This document shows, one piece after another, positions 38,467 to 47,052 of a stretch of DNA of 64,000 nucleotides; the stretch's first letter is position 1, and each line of letters opens with the position of its first letter. Origin of the DNA: an uncultured beta proteobacterium. GTDB lineage: Bacteria; Pseudomonadota; Gammaproteobacteria; Burkholderiales; SG8-41. The stretch covers positions 1 through 64,000 of the forward strand of contig CAIZLW010000013.1 in assembly GCA_903933915.1 (NCBI GenBank), written 5' to 3'. The notes beneath the pieces are model-generated. The model did not search any database and was not told the DNA's origin. It worked only from the letters and a program-made list of their open reading frames with translations. The position numbers were made by a program, and so were the translations under genes.

Positions 38467-39171
38467 ATGAATACAACACAGAACAATCCAGTCGAAGCGG
38501 CAAAACGCGCGGGCCGCAACGCGCTCGACGAAAGCGCCGGCAAACAGCTGCTGGCCGCACACGGCGTCAAGGTGCCGCAGTCGCGGGTGGCGAAAGGCGT
38601 GGCGGATGTGGATGCCGTGATGAACGGTCTGCACACGCCACTGGTGGTCAAAGTGATGTCTCCCGATATCCTGCACAAAAGCGATGCCGGCGGCGTGAAA
38701 ATCAACCTGCACTCGGCTGCCGAGGTCAAGGCCGCGATCGAGGGCATGCTCAATGCGCCGAAGATCAAGGGCGTGCGCATTGAAGGCTTCCTGATCGAAG
38801 AAATGGCGCCAGCAGGTCACGAACTGGTGATCGGTGGTTTGCGCGATCCGCAGTTCGGGCCGCTGGTGATGGTGGGATTGGGCGGCATTTTTGTTGAAAT
38901 TCTCAAGGACGTGTCGTTCCGCCTGTGCCCGATCGCGCGTATCGATGCCGAGGAGATGATCGCCGAACTCAAGGGTGCGGCCATTCTCAAGGGCGCTCGC
39001 GGCACCAAGCCCGCTTCAATGGAAGCGATCATCGATGTGCTGCTGAAAGTCGGTGGTGAAAATGGTCTGTTGATGCAGCACGCTGCCGATATCAGCGAAG
39101 CCGATATCAACCCGCTGATCGTGTCCGACACCGCGGCGGTTGCCGTCGATGCGCGTTTCATCCTCGGCTGA
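38467..39171 (+). CDS. ADP-forming acyl-CoA ligase, ATP-grasp (beta) subunit
   Basis: A 234-residue ATP-grasp_5 protein, the small subunit of NDP-forming acyl-CoA synthetases. Motifs include KVMSPDILHKSDAGGVK, the GFLIEEMAPAGHELVIGGLRDPQFGPLVMVGLGG nucleotide-binding core and SEADINPLIV near the end. It takes phosphate from the phosphohistidine of the alpha subunit and makes ATP, or works in reverse. It starts six bases after the biotin carboxylase and 17 bases before the alpha subunit gene, clearly one operon. The second cluster has no equivalent of this gene. Confidence 0.9.
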   Translation: MNTTQNNPVEAAKRAGRNALDESAGKQLLAAHGVKVPQSRVAKGVADVDAVMNGLHTPLVVKVMSPDILHKSDAGGVKINLHSAAEVKAAIEGMLNAPKIKGVRIEGFLIEEMAPAGHELVIGGLRDPQFGPLVMVGLGGIFVEILKDVSFRLCPIARIDAEEMIAELKGAAILKGARGTKPASMEAIIDVLLKVGGENGLLMQHAADISEADINPLIVSDTAAVAVDARFILG

Positions 39172-39188
39172 GCATTGGACAAACAAGC

Positions 39189-40625
39189 ATGAACATCATC
39201 GAAGAATTCACTCCCCTGTTCGCCCCCAAGACGGTTGCCGTCATTGGCGCCTCGACCAAGGGCAACGCCTTGCCCAATGTATTCATCCGCCGCATCCGTG
39301 AGTTCGGCTTCAGCGGCGACATTTATCCCATCCATCCTGCTGCGGCCGAGATTGATGGCCTGACCGCGTACAAGACGCTGGCGGATACCCCGAAGCCGGT
39401 GGATTACGCCTATATCGCCGTATCCGGGGCGCAGATTCCCGGCATGCTCGCAGCCGCCAAGGGCCACGTACGTTTTGCGCAGGTGATCTCCAGCGGTTTC
39501 GGCGAAGTGGATGAAGGCAAAGACCTGCAAGCCGAGCTGGTCAGTGCTGCAAAGGCTGGTGGAATGCGTCTGCTGGGCCCGAACTGTCTGGGCATTTACA
39601 CACCGCGCGGACGGGTGACGTTTGCCGAGATCGGGCCGAAGGAAGTCGGCCATGTCGGCATCGTGTCGCAAAGCGGCGGCCTCGGCACCGACATCATCCG
39701 TCGCGGCCTGGCGCGCGGCGTGAAATTTTCCGGACTGGTCACCGTGGGCAACTGTGCGGATGTAACGCCGTCGGACCTGCTGGAGTTTTATCTGGCCGAC
39801 CCGCAGACCAAGGTGATCGGCATGTATATCGAGACGGCGAAAGACGGCCGTCGCCTGTTCGACATCCTGCGCAATGCCAAAGCGGCCAAGCCAGTGGTCA
39901 TCCTCAAGGGTGGGCGCACGCAGCAGGGACTCGCCGCCGCGGCCTCACATACCGGTTCACTGGCCGGCGATGACCGCGTATGGGTCGCGTTGGCGCGGCA
40001 GACCGGCTGCATGCTGGTCGACACGCTGGATCAGTTCATCGACACGCTGCTGATTTTCCAGTCGCTGACGCCGCGTCCGCAGCGGCCGACGCAAAAGGTC
40101 GTGCTGTTCGGCAACGGCGGCGGCACCAGCGTGCTGGCCACTGATTACTATTCGCGACTGGGCCTCGACGTCGCGCCATTCGCGCAAAGTGCGATTGACG
40201 CGCTGGCGGAGATGAAACTGCCGCCCGGCACCAGCATCACCAATCCGGTGGATTGTCCGGTCGGCACGCTGCAGCAGGACGATGGCCGCGTCGCCGAAAA
40301 AATTCTCGACATCATCTACAGCGAAGGCAAACCCGAGGCGCTGGTGATGCACCTGAACCTGTCAGCCTTTGTCGGCCGCACCAAACCGGAAGTGCTCGAC
40401 AATCTGGTGGCTGCGGCCATGCGGGTGCAGCAGAAATATCCGGGCCAGTCGCATTTCATCCTGGTGCTGCGTTCCGACGGCGAGCCCGGACTGGAAGCGC
40501 GCAAACGCGAATTCCGCGACAAAGCGGTGGCGCTGGGTGTGCCGGTGTATGACGAAATGGCCAATGCCGGGCATCCGCTAGCGGCGCTGGCGGGCTACGA
40601 GCGTTTCAAGGCGGCACGTGCGTAA
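39189..40625 (+). CDS. ADP-forming acyl-CoA ligase, CoA-binding (alpha) subunit
   Basis: A 478-residue protein with a CoA-binding Rossmann domain (TVAVIGASTKGNALPNVFIRRI, about 14-35), a succinyl-CoA-synthetase-like domain (GPNCLGIYTPRGR, SQSGGLGTDI) and a third flavodoxin-like domain. His254 in AASHTGSLAGDD is the expected phosphohistidine. With the upstream ATP-grasp subunit it would interconvert acid + CoA + ATP and acyl-CoA + ADP + phosphate. This is the last gene of the GntR-controlled operon; it converges on the LysR gene seven bases away. A close paralogue lies at 42927. Confidence 0.92.
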   Translation: MNIIEEFTPLFAPKTVAVIGASTKGNALPNVFIRRIREFGFSGDIYPIHPAAAEIDGLTAYKTLADTPKPVDYAYIAVSGAQIPGMLAAAKGHVRFAQVISSGFGEVDEGKDLQAELVSAAKAGGMRLLGPNCLGIYTPRGRVTFAEIGPKEVGHVGIVSQSGGLGTDIIRRGLARGVKFSGLVTVGNCADVTPSDLLEFYLADPQTKVIGMYIETAKDGRRLFDILRNAKAAKPVVILKGGRTQQGLAAAASHTGSLAGDDRVWVALARQTGCMLVDTLDQFIDTLLIFQSLTPRPQRPTQKVVLFGNGGGTSVLATDYYSRLGLDVAPFAQSAIDALAEMKLPPGTSITNPVDCPVGTLQQDDGRVAEKILDIIYSEGKPEALVMHLNLSAFVGRTKPEVLDNLVAAAMRVQQKYPGQSHFILVLRSDGEPGLEARKREFRDKAVALGVPVYDEMANAGHPLAALAGYERFKAARA

Positions 40626-40631
40626 CAGGGA

Positions 40632-41597
40632 TCAGACGATGTGCTGATCGCGCTTTAGCCTGACGGTTTTTTTCAGTGAGCCATTGAGCAGGGACACGAC
40701 GCGATCCGGTGTAAGTTCAGGCGAAATCTGGTTGATGAAATCCAACACGAACTGCCGAAAATAGCCGTTTTTCCGGATAGAGATATAGGCCGTGTTAGGT
40801 TCCAGCAGGTGACTGACGTCCCGCGCCTGCAGACCGGTATCGCGTTTTGTGTCTACCGACACCGCCGACAGGATCGCAATGCCGAACCCGCGCTCGACGT
40901 AAGCCTTGCTGACGTCCGCATCAACGATCCCGAAAATAAACTGCGGATTTAATCCCTGTCTGCGAAACGCCTCCATGACTCTCCACCGGCCGCTGAATGC
41001 GGGGTCGTGAGTTATCACAGGGTATTTCGCGATTTCCGATAGCGTGATCTGTCTGGCACGGAGTATCGGATGCCCTTTTTTTGCAACTACGCAGCGTGAT
41101 AATTGCATGCAGGGCATTCGCACCAGATTGGGGAACGGCTGGCTGGTTTCCGTGCCTATTGCCAAATCGGCATCGCCTGCGTCCACCATTTCGCAGATTT
41201 GGGTCGGATTGCCCTGCCTCAGACCAATCTTGACCATCGGGTAACGGCCAACAAATTTTTCAATGATCTCAGGCAGGATGTAACGTGCCGGAGTATGCGT
41301 CGTGGCAATGATCAGGCTGCCTTGGTCCTGCGTGACAAATTCGTCGCGGACCGCCTTCAGGCTGTCGAAATCGCCGATGACGCGTTGCGCAATTTCCATG
41401 ATTCTTCGGCCGGGTTCGGTTAATCCAAGGATGCGATTGCGATTGCGCTGGAATACGGCGAACCCTAGTTCGGCTTCGAGTAGCTGGATCTGTTTGCTCA
41501 CCCCGGACTGTGAAGTATTCAAAAAATCCGCGGCAGCCGACAAGTGATTGTCGTGCCGAAAAACTTCGACAACGTATCGCAGTTGCTGAATTTTCAT
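40632..41597 (-). CDS. LysR-family regulator, CysB type
   Basis: A 321-residue regulator. The N-terminal helix-turn-helix (MKIQQLRYVVEVFRH and NTSQSGVSKQIQLLEAELG) is followed by the effector domain with IATTHTPARYILPEIIEKF, which aligns with the TTHTQARY block of CysB/Cbl. In CysB that region binds sulfate or O-acetylserine derivatives. Here it sits between the two acyl-CoA ligase clusters and diverges from the SDR gene, so it probably activates the second cluster. A TAGTAT-N11-ATACTA palindrome lies just upstream of its start. Confidence 0.9.
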   Translation of the reverse strand: MKIQQLRYVVEVFRHDNHLSAAADFLNTSQSGVSKQIQLLEAELGFAVFQRNRNRILGLTEPGRRIMEIAQRVIGDFDSLKAVRDEFVTQDQGSLIIATTHTPARYILPEIIEKFVGRYPMVKIGLRQGNPTQICEMVDAGDADLAIGTETSQPFPNLVRMPCMQLSRCVVAKKGHPILRARQITLSEIAKYPVITHDPAFSGRWRVMEAFRRQGLNPQFIFGIVDADVSKAYVERGFGIAILSAVSVDTKRDTGLQARDVSHLLEPNTAYISIRKNGYFRQFVLDFINQISPELTPDRVVSLLNGSLKKTVRLKRDQHIV

Positions 41598-41605
41598 CAG
41601 TTTCT

Positions 41606-41628
41606 TAGTATATCGATTAAAGATACTA
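41606..41628. promoter_or_regulatory. Putative LysR binding site TAGTAT-N11-ATACTA
   Basis: TAGTAT (41606-41611) and ATACTA (41623-41628) are exact inverted 6-mers separated by 11 bases, the classic T-N11-A spacing of LysR regulators. The site begins nine bases upstream of the LysR ATG and lies 175 bases upstream of the SDR. It is expected to mediate autoregulation and activation of the divergent genes. The remaining 170-base leader is AT-rich near the site and holds no supported gene. Confidence 0.6.
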
Positions 41629-41802
41629 GAATATCATCATATACTTGAATGGAATTATTAGGATTGTTAAGCTTTTCGATCACGCCAATGCCCTTGGCTG
41701 ATCGAATAAAAAATCCGGAGCAAAGAGGAGCGCCCTGTACGGACGCACGGGGCAGCAACGAAATCCCGCATAGAGCCGGGGAAAACCACGAAAGGCAGAT
41801 TA

Positions 41803-42594
41803 ATGGAGCTCGGACTCAAAGGGCGCATAGCGTTTGTTACCGGAGCCTCGCGCGGCATAGGTGCCGAAATTGCGAGCGCATTGGCGGCAGAAGGGGTCAG
41901 CCTGGCCTTGTTCGGGCGTGATCTGCTGCGCTGTAATGCGTTGGCCGCCAGGCTGGTCGAAAGAAATCCGGACATCCGCGCTGTGGTCTGCGAGCTGGAC
42001 ATGCAGCAACCAGACCAGCTCGCTCGAGCGGTGGCCAAAGCGGGGGATGCGCTGGGAGGCTGCGACATTCTTGTCAATTGTGCCGGGGGTGCTACCCGCG
42101 GTCGACTGGAGGATATACCTGAGGACGCTTGGGAGCTCAATTTCAACGTTAAACCGCTGGGATTGGTCCGCGTGACACGCAATTGTTTGCCTCTGCTTAG
42201 AAAATCTAATCAGGCCCGCATCATCAATGTCGCAGGAACACGTGGACGCGAACCTGGAACATTTTCCGTAATGTCATCGCCAATCAATCTGGCGACCCTG
42301 GGGGTTACCAAAGCGTTGGCCAATGAGCTGGGGCCACAGGGGATAACCGTGAATGCCATCAATCCCGGTTCGACCGACACGGGTCGATGGATCGAATTGG
42401 TGAAAATGACCGCAAAGGACCGCCAGATTTCAACGGACGAAGCAAAAAAGTACCTGAACCGCGAAGTTCCGCTGGGCAGGGTGGTAATGCCTGAGGATAT
42501 TGCGGGACTGGCTGTATTTCTTGCGTCTTCCCATGCGGGCATGATTACCGGTGTCGCAATCAATGTGGATGGCGGAAGAAGTCGCAGTATTTAG
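41803..42594 (+). CDS. SDR-family protein lacking the Ser-Tyr-Lys catalytic triad
   Basis: A 263-residue FabG-like Rossmann protein. The cofactor motif TGASRGIG (about 14-21), NCAGG, and the C-terminal NPGSTDTGRW, PLGRVVMPEDIAGLAVFLAS and ITGVAINVDGG are intact. The active site is not. Where FabG has a Ser strand and YxxxK, this protein reads NVAGTRG and SSPIN before LATLGVTKALANEL. Both Tyr and Lys are therefore replaced by Ser and Asn, and the Ser by Ala or Gly. It should bind a nucleotide but not reduce by the usual mechanism. It opens the second cluster. Confidence 0.85.
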   Translation: MELGLKGRIAFVTGASRGIGAEIASALAAEGVSLALFGRDLLRCNALAARLVERNPDIRAVVCELDMQQPDQLARAVAKAGDALGGCDILVNCAGGATRGRLEDIPEDAWELNFNVKPLGLVRVTRNCLPLLRKSNQARIINVAGTRGREPGTFSVMSSPINLATLGVTKALANELGPQGITVNAINPGSTDTGRWIELVKMTAKDRQISTDEAKKYLNREVPLGRVVMPEDIAGLAVFLASSHAGMITGVAINVDGGRSRSI

Positions 42595-42653
42595 ATAGAA
42601 AAACGATAACAGGCATAACTGAACCCAAGCAGGGTTCTCAAACGGAGGGAATA

Positions 42654-42875
42654 ATGGCGAAAATCGAGGTGCAATCGGAAATTACCGGGACTGTTTGGCA
42701 GATAAAAGTTTCACCGGGGGATCGCGTGGAAGCTGGCGATACCCTGATCGTAATCGAATCGATGAAAATGGAAATCCCGGTAATTGCCGAAGACGGCGGC
42801 GTGGTCAAAGAAATACTGGTTAAACCCACAGAGCCGGTTGCAGAAAATCAAGTCGTCGCCATTCTTGAAGGTTGA
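42654..42875 (+). CDS. Second free-standing biotin carboxyl carrier protein (73 aa)
   Basis: A 73-residue biotinyl domain with acceptor Lys38 in ESMKMEIPV. It is nearly the same, residue by residue, as the carrier at 33553 (for example SEITGTVWQ and the identical acceptor block), including length. The GGAGGG site lies eight bases before the ATG. It lies between the SDR and the second CoA-ligase alpha subunit. No biotin carboxylase is encoded in this second cluster, so the one at 37111 would have to charge it. Confidence 0.92.
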   Translation: MAKIEVQSEITGTVWQIKVSPGDRVEAGDTLIVIESMKMEIPVIAEDGGVVKEILVKPTEPVAENQVVAILEG

Positions 42876-42926
42876 TGTGGCGATGCTGGCGATTTGTCCG
42901 CAAGGCCCTGTCAAGCGTACTACTCT

Positions 42927-44396
42927 ATGAGTGATCAAGACGTTCTGGATCGTTATGCGGCCCTATTTTCACCAAATACGGTTGCCGTGGTTGGCGCATC
43001 CAGTAGTGGGAAGGGGCGTCAAAACGTTTTTATCCGCCGCATTCGTGATCTCGGATTCGATGGCGCTATTTATCCGATTCATCCTACAGCCCGTGAAATT
43101 GATGGGCTTCCTGCATATCCGTCACTGGGCACAACACCGTTGCCTGTTGATTACGCATTCATCGGCATCGCCGGAAATGCAGTTCCCGACGTGTTGAGCG
43201 CTGGCGCCGGTCGGGTGCGTTTTGCTCAGGTTATATCTAGCGGTTTTGGGGAGACTGAACATGGGATGGCATTGCAGGAACGCCTTGTAACAACTGCACA
43301 CGCAAGCGGAATGCGGTTGCTGGGGCCGAATTGTCTGGGCATTTATACGCCACGTGGCCGTATAACTTTTACGGAGGTCAAATCTCAGGAGTTGGGCTCC
43401 GTTGGCATTATTTCGCAAAGTGGCGGATTGGGTACGGATATTGTCAGGCGTGGCACTGTCCGGGGTTTGCGTTTTTCAGGAGTGGTTACTCTTGGTAATT
43501 GCGCAGATCTTGGTATTAGTGATCTTCTCGAGTTTTACCTCGCAGATCCCCAAACTAAAATCATTGGTTTGTATGTTGAATCCGCAAAGGATGGCCGTCG
43601 GTTGTTCGATATCCTGCGTTCGGCAAAGGCTCGTAAGCCGGTATTGATTTTGAAGGGTGGGCGAACGAGTGAGGGGGGTGCCGCAGCGTCGTCGCATACA
43701 GGTGCGCTGGCCAGCGATTACAAGGTATGGATTGCCTTGTCGCGTCAAACTGGGTGTGTGCTCGTGGATACGCTGGAGAAGTTTCTTGATGCTTTGCTGA
43801 TCTTCCAGCAGTTGACCCCTCGTATTGATCAAGGAAGCGATAAAGCACGAATAGTATTGGTAGGCAACGGAGGTGGCACCAGTGTTCTGGCAGCAGATTA
43901 TTTTTCTGATCTGGGTTTGCCGGTTGTACCATTCGAAAAAGCGACGCGTGATTCGTTGTCGAGCCTGAATCTTCCACCAGGAACATCTGTTGCAAATCCC
44001 ATCGATTGTCCTGCAGGAGCTTTGCAGCAGGAAGATGGTCTTATTGCCGAGAAACTGCTGGATGCAGTCTATAAACACGCGCAGCCGGACATCCTGATTC
44101 TTCATCTAAACATGACGCCTTTCGTCGGGCGGGCAAAACCGCGGGTGCTGGAGAATTTAATGAAAGCGGTATTGCGTGTACAAGCCCGCCACCCCGGGCA
44201 AGCCCATTTCATGCTGGTGCTTCGTTCCGATGGTGAGCCCCGTCTTGAAGCACGCAAACGCAGCTTTCGCAAACGTGCCATCAAACTGGGGATACCGGTT
44301 TTTGATGAATTGAGTAACGCAGGTCATGCATTGAGTGCCCTGCGTCAGTATGAGTGTTTTGTCTGGCGCAGGATGGCGCAAAACGCGCATATATAG
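42927..44396 (+). CDS. ADP-forming acyl-CoA ligase alpha subunit, second copy (atypical composition)
   Basis: A 489-residue paralogue of the gene at 39189, homologous over its full length (shared FIRRIR, GPNCLGIYTPRGR, SQSGGLGTDI). The expected phosphohistidine is His257 in SSHTGALASD. I use ATG 42927, where homology begins; the frame is open from a TTG at 42894. No strong Shine-Dalgarno is seen. Codon use is clearly more AT-rich than in the rest of the window (many third-position T and A), which suggests a different history from the first cluster. No ATP-grasp partner is adjacent. Confidence 0.9.
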   Translation: MSDQDVLDRYAALFSPNTVAVVGASSSGKGRQNVFIRRIRDLGFDGAIYPIHPTAREIDGLPAYPSLGTTPLPVDYAFIGIAGNAVPDVLSAGAGRVRFAQVISSGFGETEHGMALQERLVTTAHASGMRLLGPNCLGIYTPRGRITFTEVKSQELGSVGIISQSGGLGTDIVRRGTVRGLRFSGVVTLGNCADLGISDLLEFYLADPQTKIIGLYVESAKDGRRLFDILRSAKARKPVLILKGGRTSEGGAAASSHTGALASDYKVWIALSRQTGCVLVDTLEKFLDALLIFQQLTPRIDQGSDKARIVLVGNGGGTSVLAADYFSDLGLPVVPFEKATRDSLSSLNLPPGTSVANPIDCPAGALQQEDGLIAEKLLDAVYKHAQPDILILHLNMTPFVGRAKPRVLENLMKAVLRVQARHPGQAHFMLVLRSDGEPRLEARKRSFRKRAIKLGIPVFDELSNAGHALSALRQYECFVWRRMAQNAHI

Positions 44397-44427
44397 CGCA
44401 GCCACCGTAATCCATAAAGGAGAAATC

Positions 44428-45963
44428 ATGCCGTTTTCTGCAATGATTGAAGAATTAGAGCGCCGCCGGGAGCGGGCGATGGCCATGGGCGGGCCGGAAA
44501 AACTTGAAAAACGCAGGGGTCAGGGCATCCTCAATGCCCGTGAACGTGTTGATCATCTGGTTGATCCAGGGAGCTTCATCGAATCGGGTCTATACGCCAC
44601 TTCAGCGCGCCCCGAAATGCGTGAAAAAACTCCCGGTGACGGTAAAGTCTGCGGCTTCGCGTTGGTCAACGGCCGGGAGGTCGGTGTCATATCAAACGAT
44701 TTCACGGTTTTGGGGGCGTCCAGCGCGGTCATCAACCAGAAAAAAGTCAAACATGTAAAAGACGTTGCCAACAAACGAGGCTTCCCGGTGATTTTTCTCG
44801 GGGAAACCAGCGGTGCGCGAATGCCTGACCGCATGGGTGCTCCGGGCCGGGCTATCGTTGGCCAGGATGGGGCCGAATACCAGAGGCTGCGCACGGCGCC
44901 CTGGACCTCAGCGTTGCTTGGCAGCTGCTTCGGACATTCAGCATGGTATGCATGCCTTTCCGATTTTGTAGTCATGCGCAAGGGCGCAACGCTCGCAGTG
45001 GCCAGCCATCGTGTCGCCGAAAAGGCCATTGGCCGTTCGATTACTTCCGAAGAGCTTGGTGGCTGGAAAATGCATACCAAGGTTTCCGGACTGGTGGATG
45101 TGGCTGTTGATACCGATCAGGAAGCACTGGACATGACCAAGCGTTTCCTGTCCTACATGCCTACCCATTGCAATGAAGCTCCTCCCAGATATCCGGTGCC
45201 CCTGGGGTCGGATGACAAGTGCAAAAACATACTTGATCTGTTGCCGGAGTCGAGGAGTCAGGTTTACGACGTCCAGAAAATAATCGATGCGATCGTTGAT
45301 GTCGGCAGCCGTTTCGAACTCAAGGCGGGGTTTGGCCGTGCCATTGTTACGACACTCGCCAGACTTGACGGTAGTACGGTCGGCATCATTGCCAACAATC
45401 CGATCCAGAAAGGTGGTGCACTGGATGTGGATGCGTGTAACAAAGTCGTGAGTTTTCTGGTTCTCTGCGATTCCTTCAATATCCCGGTGATATTCATGGT
45501 CGATGTGCCGGGATTTCTGATCGGGCTGGAGGGGGAAATGCGGGGTGCGCCGGGGCGCATTATCAATTGGGTCAACGCGCTGTCTCAGGTGACCGTGCCG
45601 AAGATCACAATCATCATGCGGAAAAGTTACGGCAAGGCCTACCTCAACATGGGGGGAGGTAAAAATTCAGACGAAGTCGCCTGCTGGCCCACTGCTGATC
45701 TGGGGTTTGTCGATCCTGTGGTGGGAGTCAATATTTTGCACGGACTCAAGGAAGAGGACGACCCGGAGCGATTCCGGAAACTGGCTAATGACATTGCGCA
45801 GGATTCGTCAGTGTGGGGATTGGCCGCACTATACGAAACACAGTCAGTGATTGACCCTCGCGATACCCGGACATACCTCATCCGGACGCTGAAAGTGCAT
45901 TCGATGCGACTGACCAATGGCGTGGGCAAACATTTACTCAGCAACTGGCCGACTACATTCTGA
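44428..45963 (+). CDS. Acyl-CoA carboxyltransferase, paralogue of subunit 2
   Basis: A 511-residue full-length carboxyltransferase. It shares VSNDFTVLGAS-type, ETSGARMPDRMG, NNPIQKGGALDVDACNK, VDVPGFLIGLEGEMRGAPG and GGGKNSDEVACWPTADLGF with the gene at 35467, at equal length. The start is ATG 44428 with AAAGGAG eight bases upstream; the frame stays open from 44335 inside the previous gene. It is the only carboxyltransferase in cluster two, with no counterpart to CT1. It is followed by a Bug receptor. Confidence 0.9.
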   Translation: MPFSAMIEELERRRERAMAMGGPEKLEKRRGQGILNARERVDHLVDPGSFIESGLYATSARPEMREKTPGDGKVCGFALVNGREVGVISNDFTVLGASSAVINQKKVKHVKDVANKRGFPVIFLGETSGARMPDRMGAPGRAIVGQDGAEYQRLRTAPWTSALLGSCFGHSAWYACLSDFVVMRKGATLAVASHRVAEKAIGRSITSEELGGWKMHTKVSGLVDVAVDTDQEALDMTKRFLSYMPTHCNEAPPRYPVPLGSDDKCKNILDLLPESRSQVYDVQKIIDAIVDVGSRFELKAGFGRAIVTTLARLDGSTVGIIANNPIQKGGALDVDACNKVVSFLVLCDSFNIPVIFMVDVPGFLIGLEGEMRGAPGRIINWVNALSQVTVPKITIIMRKSYGKAYLNMGGGKNSDEVACWPTADLGFVDPVVGVNILHGLKEEDDPERFRKLANDIAQDSSVWGLAALYETQSVIDPRDTRTYLIRTLKVHSMRLTNGVGKHLLSNWPTTF

Positions 45964-46017
45964 CGCTAACAACTATTAAATTTTTCAAAAAAATAAAAAC
46001 GAAACATGGAGGTAAGG

Positions 46018-46983
46018 ATGATGGGTTTTCTGTTTGCATTACTAGCGGGATTAGGCTTGGCTTTTCCGGCCGTTTCGGCGCAGCTGGCGGATTATCCCGA
46101 CAAACCCGTGCGTGTGGTGGTTCCGTATGCACCGGGAGGCTCCAATGACGTGGTCAGCCGCGCAATTACGCCAAAACTGAGTGAGGCATGGAAACAGTCG
46201 ATCATTGTTGATAACCGGGCTGGAGCCGGTTCGTTGATCGGTACCGAGATTGTGGTGCGTTCGGTACCGGACGGCTATACCCTGCTGGCGACGTCAGGTG
46301 CCCTGGCCATCAATGTGTCGCTGTATCGTCTGTCGTTCGATCCGTTGAAGGATCTGGCATCGGTTGCATTTATGGCCCAGATGCCCTACGTGCTTGCGGT
46401 TCATCCCTCCCTGCCAGTCAAGTCGACACGCGATCTGATCGGTTATGCGAAAACGAATCCCGGAAAACTTTCCTTTGCTTCCGCGGGAACGGCTACGGCC
46501 ACTCATCTGACCGGTGAGATGTTCAAATCAATGGCCAAGATCGATCTTTTGCACGTGCCGTACAAGGGCGGCGGGCCGGCGCTTAATGCGATCGTCGGCA
46601 ATGAAGTCCAGGTGATTTTCAACGTCGTGTCCGGCACATTGCCTCACGTGCGCAACGGGAGGTTGCGGGCGCTGGCCGTCAGCAGCGCAAAACGCGCGGA
46701 TGTTGCGCTGGAATTGCCCACCATCAGCGAGTCCGGGCTGCCGGGCTTTGATGTGGTATCCGGTTACACCGTGTATGCGCCGGCGGGTACCCCGCGCGCA
46801 ATTATTAACCGCGTCAATTCCGGAATCAACAGCGCGCTCCAGCAACCGGACACGAAAGAGCGGTTTTTGACGCTGGGCGTCACGCCGATTATCAGCACCC
46901 CTGAATCATTAACGGCCTATCTGAAATCGGAAATTGCGCGTTGGGGAAAAATCATCAAGGAAATGAACATCAAGCCAGATTAA
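46018..46983 (+). CDS. Bug-family solute receptor (tripartite tricarboxylate transporter type)
   Basis: A periplasmic binding protein of about 321 residues. A signal peptide ends VSAQLADYPDKPVRVVVPYAPGG, the standard Bug opening. The ligand-loop pattern VDNRAGAGSLIGTE and the middle HVPYKGGGPALNAIVG are characteristic. Bug proteins bind carboxylates, amino acids or aromatic acids. ATG 46018 (or 46021) is preferred over 46006, because GGAGGT at 46008-46013 is a Shine-Dalgarno for the former. No TctA/TctB membrane genes are nearby. Position suggests it delivers the substrate of the acyl-CoA ligase cluster (inferred). Confidence 0.9.
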   Translation: MMGFLFALLAGLGLAFPAVSAQLADYPDKPVRVVVPYAPGGSNDVVSRAITPKLSEAWKQSIIVDNRAGAGSLIGTEIVVRSVPDGYTLLATSGALAINVSLYRLSFDPLKDLASVAFMAQMPYVLAVHPSLPVKSTRDLIGYAKTNPGKLSFASAGTATATHLTGEMFKSMAKIDLLHVPYKGGGPALNAIVGNEVQVIFNVVSGTLPHVRNGRLRALAVSSAKRADVALELPTISESGLPGFDVVSGYTVYAPAGTPRAIINRVNSGINSALQQPDTKERFLTLGVTPIISTPESLTAYLKSEIARWGKIIKEMNIKPD

Positions 46984-47052
46984 TTGCAGGGGCCGATGGA
47001 TTCGGTGTTTTACATCATGCATTTGAACATGAAGGTTTTACGGGAGAAGAGC

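Noticed and set aside
41649-41921. A 90-codon plus-strand frame upstream of the SDR gene
   Set aside because: It reads from the leader into the SDR gene in another frame, with no ribosome-binding site or domain.
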